Source: JAGVSR01 sp964458265 (GTDB lineage Bacteria; Pseudomonadota; Alphaproteobacteria; Rhizobiales; Hyphomicrobiaceae). Taken from it: a stretch of 64,000 bases of DNA. A program made the translations under genes and the position numbers. The notes under the pieces are model-generated. The model ran no database searches and was not told the DNA's origin. It saw only the letters and a program-made list of their open reading frames with translations. Positions 49,324 through 57,493 of this stretch are shown piece by piece. The stretch's first letter is position 1, and the number at the start of each line of letters is the position of its first letter. Where the stretch lies: positions 25,082 to 89,081 of the forward strand of contig CAYWIF010000011.1 in NCBI GenBank assembly GCA_964458265.1, given 5' to 3'.

Positions 49324-50244
49324 TCAACGCCAGCGCCGGTTTGACCACATCCACTGCTCGGGCGTCTCGCGCACCCAGGCCTCGAACTGCCGCTGCATCT
49401 CGGTCATGATCCAGCGAATGTCTTCCGACTGATTGCCCGTTCGCGGCACGCGCAGTTCCTTGATCTCGACGACGAAGCGGCTCTCGCGACCGATCCGGCG
49501 GCAACACGACATCCACATCCGGCTCCCGACCCGGCGCGCGATCATTGCGCCGATGGCCTGCGTTCGCGCCGGTTGTCCGAAGTAAGGAACGGCGATGCCG
49601 GTCCTATCATAAAGATCGCAGACGATGCCCAGCCGGCCACCGGAGCGCACAAAATCGTTGAGAATGCGCGCTGTCTTCTGGCTATCGCCGTGGTCGCCTT
49701 CCACGCCACCGCGGCCGAACAATCCACCTGGATAGAGATCGCGCCGCAAATACCGCAAGTAGCGGTCGACGTAAGGGTTATTCACCGAACGATAGACCGC
49801 CGCCGGATTGGCGTTGGCGACGACAAAAGGCCAGATTGCGACCTCCCAGTTGCCCATATGCAAGGACACGCCGATCGCTGGTCCGAGCTTGTCCTTGTAG
49901 CGATTGAATACGTTCTCCGGCGTAATAGAAATCCGGCTCCGGTCGGCAATCAGTTTATCGATCTGGATCGTCTCGACCATCACCCGGCCAAGGTTCTCCC
50001 AATGCGCCAGGCAGATTTCGAGCCGCTCCGCGTCGCTCTTCTCTGGGAATGCGATTTTGAGATTATCGAGTGCACGCCGGTGCCTCGCCCTGCTGAACAG
50101 CGGTGCGAGACGCCGCCACCACCGCGCTGAAAACGGTGCCGCGATTTCGAGCGGGAGCAGCCGGAACGGCCCGGTGATCAGCCGGAGCGCAACATACTCA
50201 AATCGGAACTGCAAATCGCGCAGCGGCGAAATTTCGGCGGCCAT
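49324..50244 (-). CDS. LpxL/HtrB-type lysophospholipid acyltransferase
   Basis: 306 residues from ATG 50244 (a TTG at 50292 would add 16). The catalytic HX4D/E motif is His-Met-Gly-Asn-Trp-Glu near residue 127. Follows the lipid A biosynthesis acyltransferase pattern with an N-terminal hydrophobic anchor and a terminal Trp-Met-Trp. It should transfer a fatty acid to a lipid A precursor or related lipid on the inner membrane. Sits 31 bases after the UbiH-like gene on the same strand. Confidence 0.9.
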   Translation of the reverse strand: MAAEISPLRDLQFRFEYVALRLITGPFRLLPLEIAAPFSARWWRRLAPLFSRARHRRALDNLKIAFPEKSDAERLEICLAHWENLGRVMVETIQIDKLIADRSRISITPENVFNRYKDKLGPAIGVSLHMGNWEVAIWPFVVANANPAAVYRSVNNPYVDRYLRYLRRDLYPGGLFGRGGVEGDHGDSQKTARILNDFVRSGGRLGIVCDLYDRTGIAVPYFGQPARTQAIGAMIARRVGSRMWMSCCRRIGRESRFVVEIKELRVPRTGNQSEDIRWIMTEMQRQFEAWVRETPEQWMWSNRRWR

Positions 50245-50275
50245 AAAAGCGTCATGCGAGGCAGCGCGGCGAACG

Positions 50276-51571
50276 TCAAGCGGGGGCTTCAAGAGCCGCG
50301 GCGGTACGTCCCGCGCGAAAAAGTTCCATGCCCCCGTTGCGCATCAACAAAGGGACGTTGGCAGTTGGTTGCACGCCTTCCTGCACCAAATATCGCCGCA
50401 GTGGACCTACATTATTCAGCACATGCAACCCAAAGCCCCGCAGCAGATGCACCGGCAGCAACGGTGATAACAAACTGCGATTGAGAAGATCGACGGCCGT
50501 GATTCGCCCGCTCACATCGGGGGCTCTAAGCACACTGTACCGTTCAAGCATTGCCGCTCCGCCCGGATCGAGGCCACGTTCAAGCGCGTCTCTCACGCAA
50601 TCGGCAAGAACCGCTGCGTCTCTCAACCCGAGGTTCAACCCCTGCGCACCAATTGGCGGTATGACGTGACCGGACTCGCCGACGAGCGCCACGCGATTGC
50701 GTCCAAAGACATCCGGTGTCAGCCCGCTCAAGGGAAAGACCGCTCGCGGTCCGGTCTCGCCTACGGTGCCAAGCAACCCATTCAGCCGCGCTTCGATCGC
50801 CTTTCGAAACTCGGTCTCAGACAACCCCAGAATCCGAGCGGCCTCGCCGTGCTCCTCCACCCACACGAGCGAGGAGGCGTTGCCCGGCATCGGCACCGTC
50901 GTGAATGGGCCGGCAGGGCGGTGGAACTCGTTCGAAATACCATCATGCGCGCGCTGATGCGTGAACCACGTTACGACCGCCGACTGCGGATAGCTCCAGG
51001 TCTTGACGGAAATGCCCGCGGCCTCTCGGGTCATGGAGTTGCGCCCGTCGGCGGCAACGGCCAGCGGAGCCTTGATTTCCTGACCTTCGGCGAGTGCCAC
51101 GGTCACGGCATCCCGCCCAACTCGCATGCTCCGCGCGCCGGCGGTCTCGTAAACCGTCAAGTTCGGCTGCGCGCGTGCCCGCACAGTCAACGAATCGACC
51201 AACGCATCGTTGGGCACGTTGTAGCCAAACGCGTCCAGACCCGCTTCCTGTGAACTGAACATGACCTCCGGGGCGCGGAATAGCCGCCTGGTGTCGTCGA
51301 TCAGGCGGATCGCCCTGAGGGGCGCACACACATCCTTGAGCGCATCCCAGCAGTCAAGATTGCGCAGCAGTTCAACCGACCCGGCAAAGAGCGCGGCCGT
51401 CCGCCGGTCTCTGTCCTGACCACCAGGCCGGTGCAGACCGGCTGCCACTGCGACACGCCTGCCGGTCAATGCCAGGGCGATGGCGGCAGCAAGTCCGGCA
51501 GGACCACCACCTACAACTACTGCCGCTGATTCTGATTGCCCATTCCTCAATGCATGGTCCTCATTTCTCAT
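50276..51571 (-). CDS. UbiH/COQ6-type FAD monooxygenase
   Basis: 431 residues. N-terminal Val-Val-Val-Gly-Gly-Gly-Pro-Ala-Gly FAD site (about 18-26), the Asp-Arg-Arg-Thr substrate-side motif near residue 54 and the second FAD motif Val-Gly-Glu-Ser-Gly-His-Val-Ile-Pro-Pro-Ile-Gly-Ala-Gln-Gly near residue 300, where the usual Asp after Gly is Glu. Probably hydroxylates a ubiquinone precursor. Operon-like with the acyltransferase; divergent from the third porin. Confidence 0.88.
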   Translation of the reverse strand: MRNEDHALRNGQSESAAVVVGGGPAGLAAAIALALTGRRVAVAAGLHRPGGQDRDRRTAALFAGSVELLRNLDCWDALKDVCAPLRAIRLIDDTRRLFRAPEVMFSSQEAGLDAFGYNVPNDALVDSLTVRARAQPNLTVYETAGARSMRVGRDAVTVALAEGQEIKAPLAVAADGRNSMTREAAGISVKTWSYPQSAVVTWFTHQRAHDGISNEFHRPAGPFTTVPMPGNASSLVWVEEHGEAARILGLSETEFRKAIEARLNGLLGTVGETGPRAVFPLSGLTPDVFGRNRVALVGESGHVIPPIGAQGLNLGLRDAAVLADCVRDALERGLDPGGAAMLERYSVLRAPDVSGRITAVDLLNRSLLSPLLPVHLLRGFGLHVLNNVGPLRRYLVQEGVQPTANVPLLMRNGGMELFRAGRTAAALEAPA

Positions 51572-51879
51572 CCGAAACTAAACAACCTTGGAATGCTCCG
51601 CCACATGTCCACCACGAGTGTCATAAACGGAGACCTCACCTGCATATTTGTCATGCAAGCGTCATGTGACTGTTACAATCGCGCGGATTCGTGACTTTCA
51701 AGCAACCCGAGCCAATTCGTAAAACTGTCAGACATCGCAAGGCTGTTTACGATCGTTCCAGCTTCCGGTTACGAGTTCATTATTCGATGCGTCGCCCCAG
51801 CGGGGGCTGTGCGGCAGCAGATCGAATACGCCAATTCCATGCCTTCGCCATCGCGGAGGAAGCCTTTAGGGGGACTTGT
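51572..51879. other. Divergent spacer, UbiH-like gene and third porin
   Basis: 308 bases. Promoters for both genes should lie here. A TTGTCA (51648) and TACAAT (51674) are 20 bases apart, too far for a standard sigma-70 pair. AGGGGGA at 51868 serves the porin start. Nothing else is recognised. Confidence 0.5.
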
Positions 51880-53232
51880 ATGAAGATCGGTTTCAAAACG
51901 GGCACCGCAGCGTTCGCCGTGCTCGCAGCTCTGGGGCTCGGCGCCATGCCCGCTGCGGCCGCCGACCTCGGCGGCGACTGCTGCGCCGACCTCGAAGAGC
52001 GCATTGCCGAACTCGAAGCCACGACCGCTCGCAAGGGCAACCGCAAGGTCAAGCTCGAAGTGTCCGGCCACGTCAACGAAGCCCTGATTTTCTGGGATGA
52101 CGGCTTTGAAGACAATGTCGGCGTCTACACAAACGACAATTCGCGCACCCGGTTCCGCTTCAAGGGTTCGGCGAAAATCACCGACGATGTAAAGGCAGGC
52201 TACCTGCTCGAAATCGGCGTTCGCAGCGCGAACTCCAAGCGTTTCACGCAAGACGACCCAAATCCAGCCGATGAAGCCGGTCTCGATGTCCGCCACTCGG
52301 CTTGGTACGTTGAAAGCAAGAGCCTTGGTACCGTATGGGTCGGCCGCACCGGGCCTGCCGCCGAAGGTATCACCGAAATCAACTTGGCCAACACCAAGGA
52401 CGTTGCCAAGTTCTCCGACGTTGAAGACTCCGCGCTTGGTCTTTTCGTTCGCACCCCGGGTGGCGGCACGACAAATCTGCAATTCCGCCGCGCAATTCGG
52501 GACACAGGTGACCAGCCGGGCGAGTCCGAGCGTGGCCAGATCGTCAAGTATGTCTCGCCCGAGTTCGGCGGTTTTGCAGTGACCGCTGCCTGGGGAGCCG
52601 ACGACTACTGGGATATCGGCATGAACTTCAAGGGCGAGTTTGGTGGCTTCAAAATGGCTGCAGGCATCGCGTATGGCCGGGAAACCAGCAAGAACGCACC
52701 GACAGATACCGACAGCTACCAGATCGGCAACTGCCGCATGGTTGACGACAATCTCAACTTTGAATGCGATCAGGTCGGTGGTTCGGCCAGCATCATGCAC
52801 GAGGACACCGGTCTTTACGTCACCGCCGGTGCAGGCTGGAGCCAGACCGACGCAGTCGATGGTCTCTACGGCGGCAACGCCGATGACGAGAGCACGTTCT
52901 ACTCGATCGAAGCCGGTATCGAACGCAAGTTCTTCCCCATCGGCAAGACGACGCTCTTCGCTCAGTACTATGACGTCGACAGCGGCTCGACGGATCGCGC
53001 CGTTTCGGTTGACGGCGTGGCGACCGGTGGCAGCGTGATCGGCGCCGACCTTCAGATGTACGGCGGCGGTATCGTTCAGGAAGTGAGCGCCGCGTCGATG
53101 CTCCTCTATGTGTACTACCGCCATGTGGAGGCTGATTTCGATCTGGCCAACATCGGGACGGGCGCTCCGGTTGTCGGACCGGGCTTCGAGGACCTCGACA
53201 TGGTCGTCGCTGGCGGCATGATCAAGTTCTAA
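51880..53232 (+). CDS. Outer-membrane porin, Omp2/PF02530 type (copy 3)
   Basis: 450 residues. Signal peptide (cleavage near Ala-Ala-Ala/Asp), vicinal cysteines and coiled coil nearly identical to the two upstream porins, then a divergent barrel with terminal Phe. Compared with the tandem pair it has an extra cysteine pair in a loop (Gly-Asn-Cys and Phe-Glu-Cys near residues 282-298) that could form a loop disulfide. Acidic overall, typical of a cation-friendly pore. Start 51880 follows AGGGGGACTTGT. Confidence 0.95.
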   Translation: MKIGFKTGTAAFAVLAALGLGAMPAAAADLGGDCCADLEERIAELEATTARKGNRKVKLEVSGHVNEALIFWDDGFEDNVGVYTNDNSRTRFRFKGSAKITDDVKAGYLLEIGVRSANSKRFTQDDPNPADEAGLDVRHSAWYVESKSLGTVWVGRTGPAAEGITEINLANTKDVAKFSDVEDSALGLFVRTPGGGTTNLQFRRAIRDTGDQPGESERGQIVKYVSPEFGGFAVTAAWGADDYWDIGMNFKGEFGGFKMAAGIAYGRETSKNAPTDTDSYQIGNCRMVDDNLNFECDQVGGSASIMHEDTGLYVTAGAGWSQTDAVDGLYGGNADDESTFYSIEAGIERKFFPIGKTTLFAQYYDVDSGSTDRAVSVDGVATGGSVIGADLQMYGGGIVQEVSAASMLLYVYYRHVEADFDLANIGTGAPVVGPGFEDLDMVVAGGMIKF

Positions 53233-53266
53233 TTCGCCGTCTCACTTTCCCAATCCTGTCAACTCA

Positions 53267-53293
53267 GGGGCTGCCTTCGGGCGGCCCCTTTTT
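53267..53293 (+). terminator. Terminator of third porin gene
   Basis: 9-bp stem GGGGCTGCC / GGCGGCCCC (one G-T pair), loop TTCG, followed by five Ts. Confidence 0.9.
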
Positions 53294-53479
53294 CTGCGAG
53301 CAACCGGCAATTTATCAGCACGCACCCTTGCTGTGGCCGCAGCGCAACATGACAGAGAAACAACACCCCTGATACAATCCTTCAGCGGTCCTTAACGACT
53401 GCTGTCCAATCCTTGTTTTCGCCCGGTACGAGCGTCATTGTCCCGAGCAAGAGTCGTCCGGAGCGGGGTTTATCGGACC

Positions 53480-53845
53480 ATGAATCGAATTCGTATGTAT
53501 GGCCTTACGGTTTTGCTGTTGGGCGCAGCACTACCGGCTTTGGCCTTCCAGGAACAAACCGTTGGCGGGGCTCCGCAGGCGCCGTCGTCAACGCCTGCCG
53601 TTGCGCCCGATGCCACGTCGGCAACGAAGCCGGCAGAAATGCAGTTGACGCCGGAAGAAGCACAAAAGCCGGTCGAGGGGACGGAAGTCCGCATTCCCGG
53701 TCTGGGTAAGTTGGGCGTGCTGCCTAAGATGGATTTCGGGCTTGAGCTCCTGTACGGCGCGAACGACGCCCGGCCCACGGCCCCTGAACCCCAGGACCAG
53801 ACCGACGATCTTCAGATCCGCGGGACAGTGAAGCACAACTTCTAG
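53480..53845 (+). CDS. Small exported protein, unknown function
   Basis: 121 residues: signal peptide 1-22 (Ala-Leu-Ala), a Pro/Ala/Thr-rich linker (25-55), then a compact acidic C-terminal segment with Pro-Gly-Leu-Gly-Lys-Leu-Gly and Asp-Phe-Gly-Leu-Glu-Leu-Leu-Tyr-Gly, ending Lys-His-Asn-Phe. The terminal Phe and short strands hint at outer-membrane contact but the protein is too short for a barrel. No family recognised. Followed by a strong terminator. Confidence 0.75.
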   Translation: MNRIRMYGLTVLLLGAALPALAFQEQTVGGAPQAPSSTPAVAPDATSATKPAEMQLTPEEAQKPVEGTEVRIPGLGKLGVLPKMDFGLELLYGANDARPTAPEPQDQTDDLQIRGTVKHNF

Positions 53846-53874
53846 TCCACGCCGCAGACGTTCGCTGAAATTTC

Positions 53875-53905
53875 AACGGGAGCCCTCAGGGCTCCCGTTT
53901 TTGTT
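53875..53905 (+). terminator. Terminator of small exported protein gene
   Basis: 10-bp stem ACGGGAGCCC / GGGCTCCCGT with a three-base loop and a T-rich run. Confidence 0.92.
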
Positions 53906-53942
53906 TTCCTAGTCCGCACCTTCAAGAACGCGCTGAATCCAA

Positions 53943-53967
53943 GGAACCCTTCCCGGCCTCAAAAGTT
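53943..53967 (+). promoter_or_regulatory. Near-match EcfG promoter before small membrane gene
   Basis: GGAAC, 16 bases, AGTT (consensus CGTT), 87 bases upstream of the ATG at 54054. One mismatch in the -10 element makes it tentative. Confidence 0.35.
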
Positions 53968-54053
53968 TCCTCACCAACTTTCGCGCCGGCCCGGGTCCCA
54001 GCCTGCTCGCGTCGGCACTCGGTCCAATGAGAACAAGTTGAGGAGGCCCTACG

Positions 54054-54413
54054 ATGAATGACTTGCCCGCCAATCGGCCAACAGGCCAGACACCCGTAGC
54101 GCCAAATCCCATCGCTGGAGACCCCCGCGCTGGAGTGGCCTATCAACACGCCCACAGCGCGGATAATGACGTTCTGCGCAGACGGGCATCCGGCTCGCCG
54201 GGCCTCGGCTCAGCGGTCGGCTTTTTTCTCGCTCTGATGGTACTGTTTGTCCTTGCTGCCGCCGTCGCGCAATTTGCTGTCCGCGGTGACCGTGGTGTCA
54301 GCGAGGCGCCCCCCGCGCCTCCGGTAACGCAGCAGCAAACGCCGGCGCAACCCTCGCCGCCTGCTGACGGCAACCCGGCTGGCGCAACGTCACCCGAAGC
54401 CGTGACGCCCTAA
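54054..54413 (+). CDS. Small single-pass membrane protein, Pro-rich
   Basis: 119 residues. A hydrophilic N-terminus with Arg-Arg-Arg (42-44) precedes one transmembrane helix (52-76), and a Pro/Gln/Ala-rich tail is predicted outside. GAGGAGG-like sequence precedes the ATG. No enzymatic motif. The layout repeats that of the 83-residue protein on the other side of otsBA; together they may be stress-induced envelope proteins. Confidence 0.7.
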   Translation: MNDLPANRPTGQTPVAPNPIAGDPRAGVAYQHAHSADNDVLRRRASGSPGLGSAVGFFLALMVLFVLAAAVAQFAVRGDRGVSEAPPAPPVTQQQTPAQPSPPADGNPAGATSPEAVTP

Positions 54414-54463
54414 CAATTTGGAGAGACCCGCGACCCGAGTTGGTGGGTCTCTCCCGCCTAGCG

Positions 54464-55270
54464 CTAGCCACGTGTCGTCGGTTGATAGTCAGTCACCGGC
54501 GATCCGACCGCTAGCCGCCGCTTGGCCGCGAGACCAAGCCACTCCCGCACGTCGCGCGGGCTTTGGAACGTGGAGCACTGGGGTTCGAAATACTCGCCTG
54601 CTACGCGCATCGCAATTCCACCGCGCCGTTCGATCTCGCGCATGGCTCCTTCGTCCGCGTGATCATCACCAACGTAGATCGGCCGTCGCCGGACGTATGG
54701 GGGCTCGTTAAGAAGCCGCTCTACCGCTGCGGCCTTTGAAATACTCTTATGCACGACCTCGAAGACATGCCGGCCTGTGGCAATGCGGTAATCCGGATTG
54801 GCGCTGACCCAAATATTCAGCGCCGAGAGAACCGCCGCCGCAGCCTCTGGCGCATTGCGCACGTGCACGGCGGCGCTGTAGGGTTTCCATTCAAGTACGG
54901 CACCCGCAATTGGCTTCAGCAAGTCTTCGATAGCCAGCCGGAAAACGCCAATCGTCGGCGGCGCCTCAACCCCTATACCGGGCACCCGCCATTCCGCCCC
55001 ATGGCTCGCAATCGTCGGGAGCCGCAATGGAAACAGCATGCGGTCGGCATCGGCCAAGGCGCGTCCCGTGACGATGACCAGTCCGCTCGGCTCTCGCGCC
55101 GACAATGACCACAGAGCGTTGATCAAGCACGGCTCGACAAACACCGCATCTGGCCGGGCCGCGATGTCGATCACCGTACCGTCGAGGTCGAGCAACAGAA
55201 CATCATTCGCGTGAAGCATCGGCCTGGAGTCTAATTGCCGATCATCTCTGCGCAGGCGGGCTTTCTGCAT
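54464..55270 (-). CDS. otsB: Trehalose-6-phosphate phosphatase
   Basis: 268 residues of the HAD superfamily. Nucleophile Asp in Leu-Asp-Leu-Asp-Gly-Thr (residues 27-32), motif II Val-Thr-Gly-Arg near 67, and motif IV Gly-Asp-Asp-His-Ala-Asp-Glu near 201. It dephosphorylates trehalose-6-phosphate made by OtsA. The start lies three bases after the otsA stop, so the two form a unit. Trehalose protects against desiccation, osmotic and heat stress. Confidence 0.95.
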   Translation of the reverse strand: MQKARLRRDDRQLDSRPMLHANDVLLLDLDGTVIDIAARPDAVFVEPCLINALWSLSAREPSGLVIVTGRALADADRMLFPLRLPTIASHGAEWRVPGIGVEAPPTIGVFRLAIEDLLKPIAGAVLEWKPYSAAVHVRNAPEAAAAVLSALNIWVSANPDYRIATGRHVFEVVHKSISKAAAVERLLNEPPYVRRRPIYVGDDHADEGAMREIERRGGIAMRVAGEYFEPQCSTFQSPRDVREWLGLAAKRRLAVGSPVTDYQPTTRG

Positions 55271-55273
55271 GGC

Positions 55274-56641
55274 TCACGCCGCCGGATCGACGGCCAGAGC
55301 CAAAGTGCGTTTCCTGGCACACCGTTCCAATTGGCCGATGAAATCCACTGCCCAGTCGGCACTCCCCCGTTTTGCTATGACCTCGTACAATCCAGCGTGC
55401 CGCTGCTTGCGCTCCGGCAACGGCATCGAGAGCGCCTGAGCGAGCGCGTCCGCGATATCCTCCACGCAGTAGGGATTGACCAGCAGAGCGTCGCGCAATT
55501 CTTCGGCCGCTCCGGCAAATCGCGAGAGGATGAGCACCCCCGGATCGGCGGCATTTTGCGACGCGACGTATTCCTTGGCCGTCAGGTTCATGCCATCGCG
55601 CAGCGGGGTCACCAATCCAACAGCGGCCGACCGGTAGAGCGCCGCCAACCGCTGTCGCGAAACAGCGCGATGGATGTAGTGCACCGGCATCCAATCGACA
55701 TCACCGTATTCGCCATTGACGGCTCCTGAGATGCCTTCCAGTTCTTGACGTATATCCGAATACACCTCGACGCTCTCGCGCGTCGGAGCCGCGATCTGCG
55801 CCAAGACGGCTCGCTTGCGAAAATTCGGATAGGCTTTCAACAAATGCGCAAACGCGCGGAACTTCTGCGGCAGCCCTTTTGTGTAGTCCAGACGGTCAAC
55901 GCCGATCACACGCTGTATGCCGGTCGTCCGCGGCGCGCTCGGTGGCGCTGCAAAGAACCCCGCATCGATGCTGATCGGGAAGCACGCGGCTTGAAATTGT
56001 TTGCCGGCAATCGACAGCTTGCCGTTCGGTAACAGCTCAGCGCCCGCAGCCCACCTAAGGCAGGAGATGAAATTCCCAACGTCGTTGGTCGTCTGCAAGC
56101 CGACGAGGTCGTAAGCCGCCAGTGCCGAAGCCAGGTCGCGATGTTCAGGAATTGCCAGGAACGCCTCGGGAGGCGGCATTGGAATGTGCAGAAAGAACCC
56201 GATCGGATTGGTGACGCCCCGCTCCCGCAACAATCGGCCAAGCAGGAGGAAGTGATAGTCGTGCACCCAGATCGTATCGCCGGGCCGCAGCGATGCCGCG
56301 ATCAGATCGGCAAGCCGGATGTTGTAGGCAACGTAGGCCTCAAAGAAGTTGCGGTCGAAGCGCGCCAGATCGAGCCGGTTGTGGAACACGGGCCACAAGA
56401 CAGAGTTCGAGTAGCCGCGATAGGCGCCTTCGTGTTCCTCCGGCGTCATATCGATGGTGAGTGTGGTGTAGGCGCCGTCTTGCCGGTGCGTCTGCGGAAC
56501 CTCAGAGACACTCCCTGACCACCCGCACCACAGACCGCCTCTAGCGTTAAAAAGTTCCGAAAGGGCAACGGCCAGTCCGCCACGGGTCGCTTTGTCGTCG
56601 GGTTTCATCACCCGGTTAGACACGCAAATCAGTCGGCCCAA
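55274..56641 (-). CDS. otsA: Trehalose-6-phosphate synthase
   Basis: 455 residues of glycosyltransferase family 20. The N-terminus Gly-Arg-Leu-Ile-Cys-Val-Ser-Asn-Arg-Val and Arg-Gly-Gly-Leu loop bind glucose-6-phosphate; His-Asp-Tyr-His near residue 148, an Asp-Arg-Leu-Asp-Tyr-Thr-Lys-Gly near 248 and Pro-Leu-Arg-Asp-Gly-Met-Asn-Leu near 348 complete the site for UDP- or ADP-glucose. It appears to start at TTG (56641), preceded by AAGAAGGA nine bases upstream; no ATG gives the family N-terminus. An exact EcfG promoter lies 34 bases upstream. Confidence 0.95.
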   Translation of the reverse strand: MGRLICVSNRVMKPDDKATRGGLAVALSELFNARGGLWCGWSGSVSEVPQTHRQDGAYTTLTIDMTPEEHEGAYRGYSNSVLWPVFHNRLDLARFDRNFFEAYVAYNIRLADLIAASLRPGDTIWVHDYHFLLLGRLLRERGVTNPIGFFLHIPMPPPEAFLAIPEHRDLASALAAYDLVGLQTTNDVGNFISCLRWAAGAELLPNGKLSIAGKQFQAACFPISIDAGFFAAPPSAPRTTGIQRVIGVDRLDYTKGLPQKFRAFAHLLKAYPNFRKRAVLAQIAAPTRESVEVYSDIRQELEGISGAVNGEYGDVDWMPVHYIHRAVSRQRLAALYRSAAVGLVTPLRDGMNLTAKEYVASQNAADPGVLILSRFAGAAEELRDALLVNPYCVEDIADALAQALSMPLPERKQRHAGLYEVIAKRGSADWAVDFIGQLERCARKRTLALAVDPAA

Positions 56642-56674
56642 TCCTGAATTCCTTCTTATTGTTGATAGTCATAG

Positions 56675-56699
56675 AACGCGCCGGAACAAGATTCGTTCC
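56675..56699 (-). promoter_or_regulatory. EcfG-type stress promoter of otsAB
   Basis: On the minus strand: GGAAC (56699-56695), 16 bases, CGTT (56678-56675), exact consensus. The -10 element is 34 bases before the otsA TTG, leaving a short leader with the ribosome binding site. Confidence 0.75.
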
Positions 56700-56829
56700 A
56701 CCTTGGTTCCCTCTCGGACATGACGGCGTGACGAGGGCAGCGATAAAAAAGCTGTCCTATGGCGCCGCGCAACCATCGCGGGCGAACGGCGTTCGTCCAG
56801 GGTGTGTCTTTCAACTTAGGGGATGAGAT

Positions 56830-57081
56830 ATGACTATGCACAACCAAGAGCCACCACGCGATAAGGTCGCCACCCGGCAAGGCACGAAGCAAAAAATGAA
56901 CATGCGCGTGCTGACGACATCGCTTGTCCTCATCGTGCTTATTTTTACGGCGCTCTACGTGATGTTCCTGGCCGCGCCGCACAGCGAGAACGAAGCGCAG
57001 CCGCCTGCATCGGGCGTGACTGTGCCCGACAATTCCACAACACCGCCGTCACCAGGCTCGACCCCGCCGGCGACACCATAA
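56830..57081 (+). CDS. Small single-pass membrane protein, Pro/Thr-rich tail
   Basis: 83 residues. Charged N-terminus, one transmembrane helix (27-49), then a Pro/Ser/Thr-rich tail. GGGGATGAGAT precedes the ATG. Divergent from otsA; a GGAAC-N17-GGTT (56683-56708) on the plus strand could be a weak EcfG site for it. Unknown function. Confidence 0.7.
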   Translation: MTMHNQEPPRDKVATRQGTKQKMNMRVLTTSLVLIVLIFTALYVMFLAAPHSENEAQPPASGVTVPDNSTTPPSPGSTPPATP

Positions 57082-57157
57082 CGGCCATATCGTTCGCCTC
57101 GGCGAATACCGGGGCAAGCGCGTCAACGTTCAACACATCAATCGGAGAAAACCAATC

Positions 57158-57412
57158 ATGGGAACGAACACAGCCGGCGTGACCGGCGACTTGTCCGAGC
57201 GCGTCACCGATCTGCGGGACGCCGCGTCACGACAGTTGGACGGTGCACTCGGCAGCGCGGAAGACGCCGTGAGCGGAGCTGCCGAAAAGGGTCGGGATTT
57301 GCTGCAATCGTTGGATCGCACGGTGCGCGAACAACCTTTGCTGTCGCTAGCGGCTGTTGCCGCGGTGGCGCTCGCGGTCGGCGCACTGTGGAAGATGGAC
57401 AACAGACGGTGA
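57158..57412 (+). CDS. YqjD/ElaB/DUF883-like tail-anchored protein
   Basis: 84 residues: an amphipathic helical segment (8-57) with regularly spaced Asp/Arg/Glu and Ala, the Arg-Glu-Gln-Pro turn (57-60) and a C-terminal transmembrane helix (60-79). This is the layout of YqjD/ElaB proteins, which tether ribosomes to the inner membrane in stationary phase in E. coli. 76 bases after the previous small gene, probably co-transcribed. Confidence 0.8.
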   Translation: MGTNTAGVTGDLSERVTDLRDAASRQLDGALGSAEDAVSGAAEKGRDLLQSLDRTVREQPLLSLAAVAAVALAVGALWKMDNRR

Positions 57413-57439
57413 CCTGACGGTCTGACGGACCGACAGCCC

Positions 57440-57468
57440 GGCGCGCGCCGAACGAAACGGCGCGCGCC
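57440..57468. terminator. Hairpin between DUF883-like gene and actP
   Basis: Perfect 11-bp stem GGCGCGCGCCG / CGGCGCGCGCC, seven-base loop; T run (TTTT) only 6 bases later. Separates convergent genes. Confidence 0.65.
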
Positions 57469-57493
57469 AGGCCGTTTTGCTGTTCATGGACCG

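Noticed and set aside
51648..51679. TTGTCA ... TACAAT as sigma-70 promoter of porin 3
   Set aside because: Boxes are 20 bases apart, beyond the usual 16-18.
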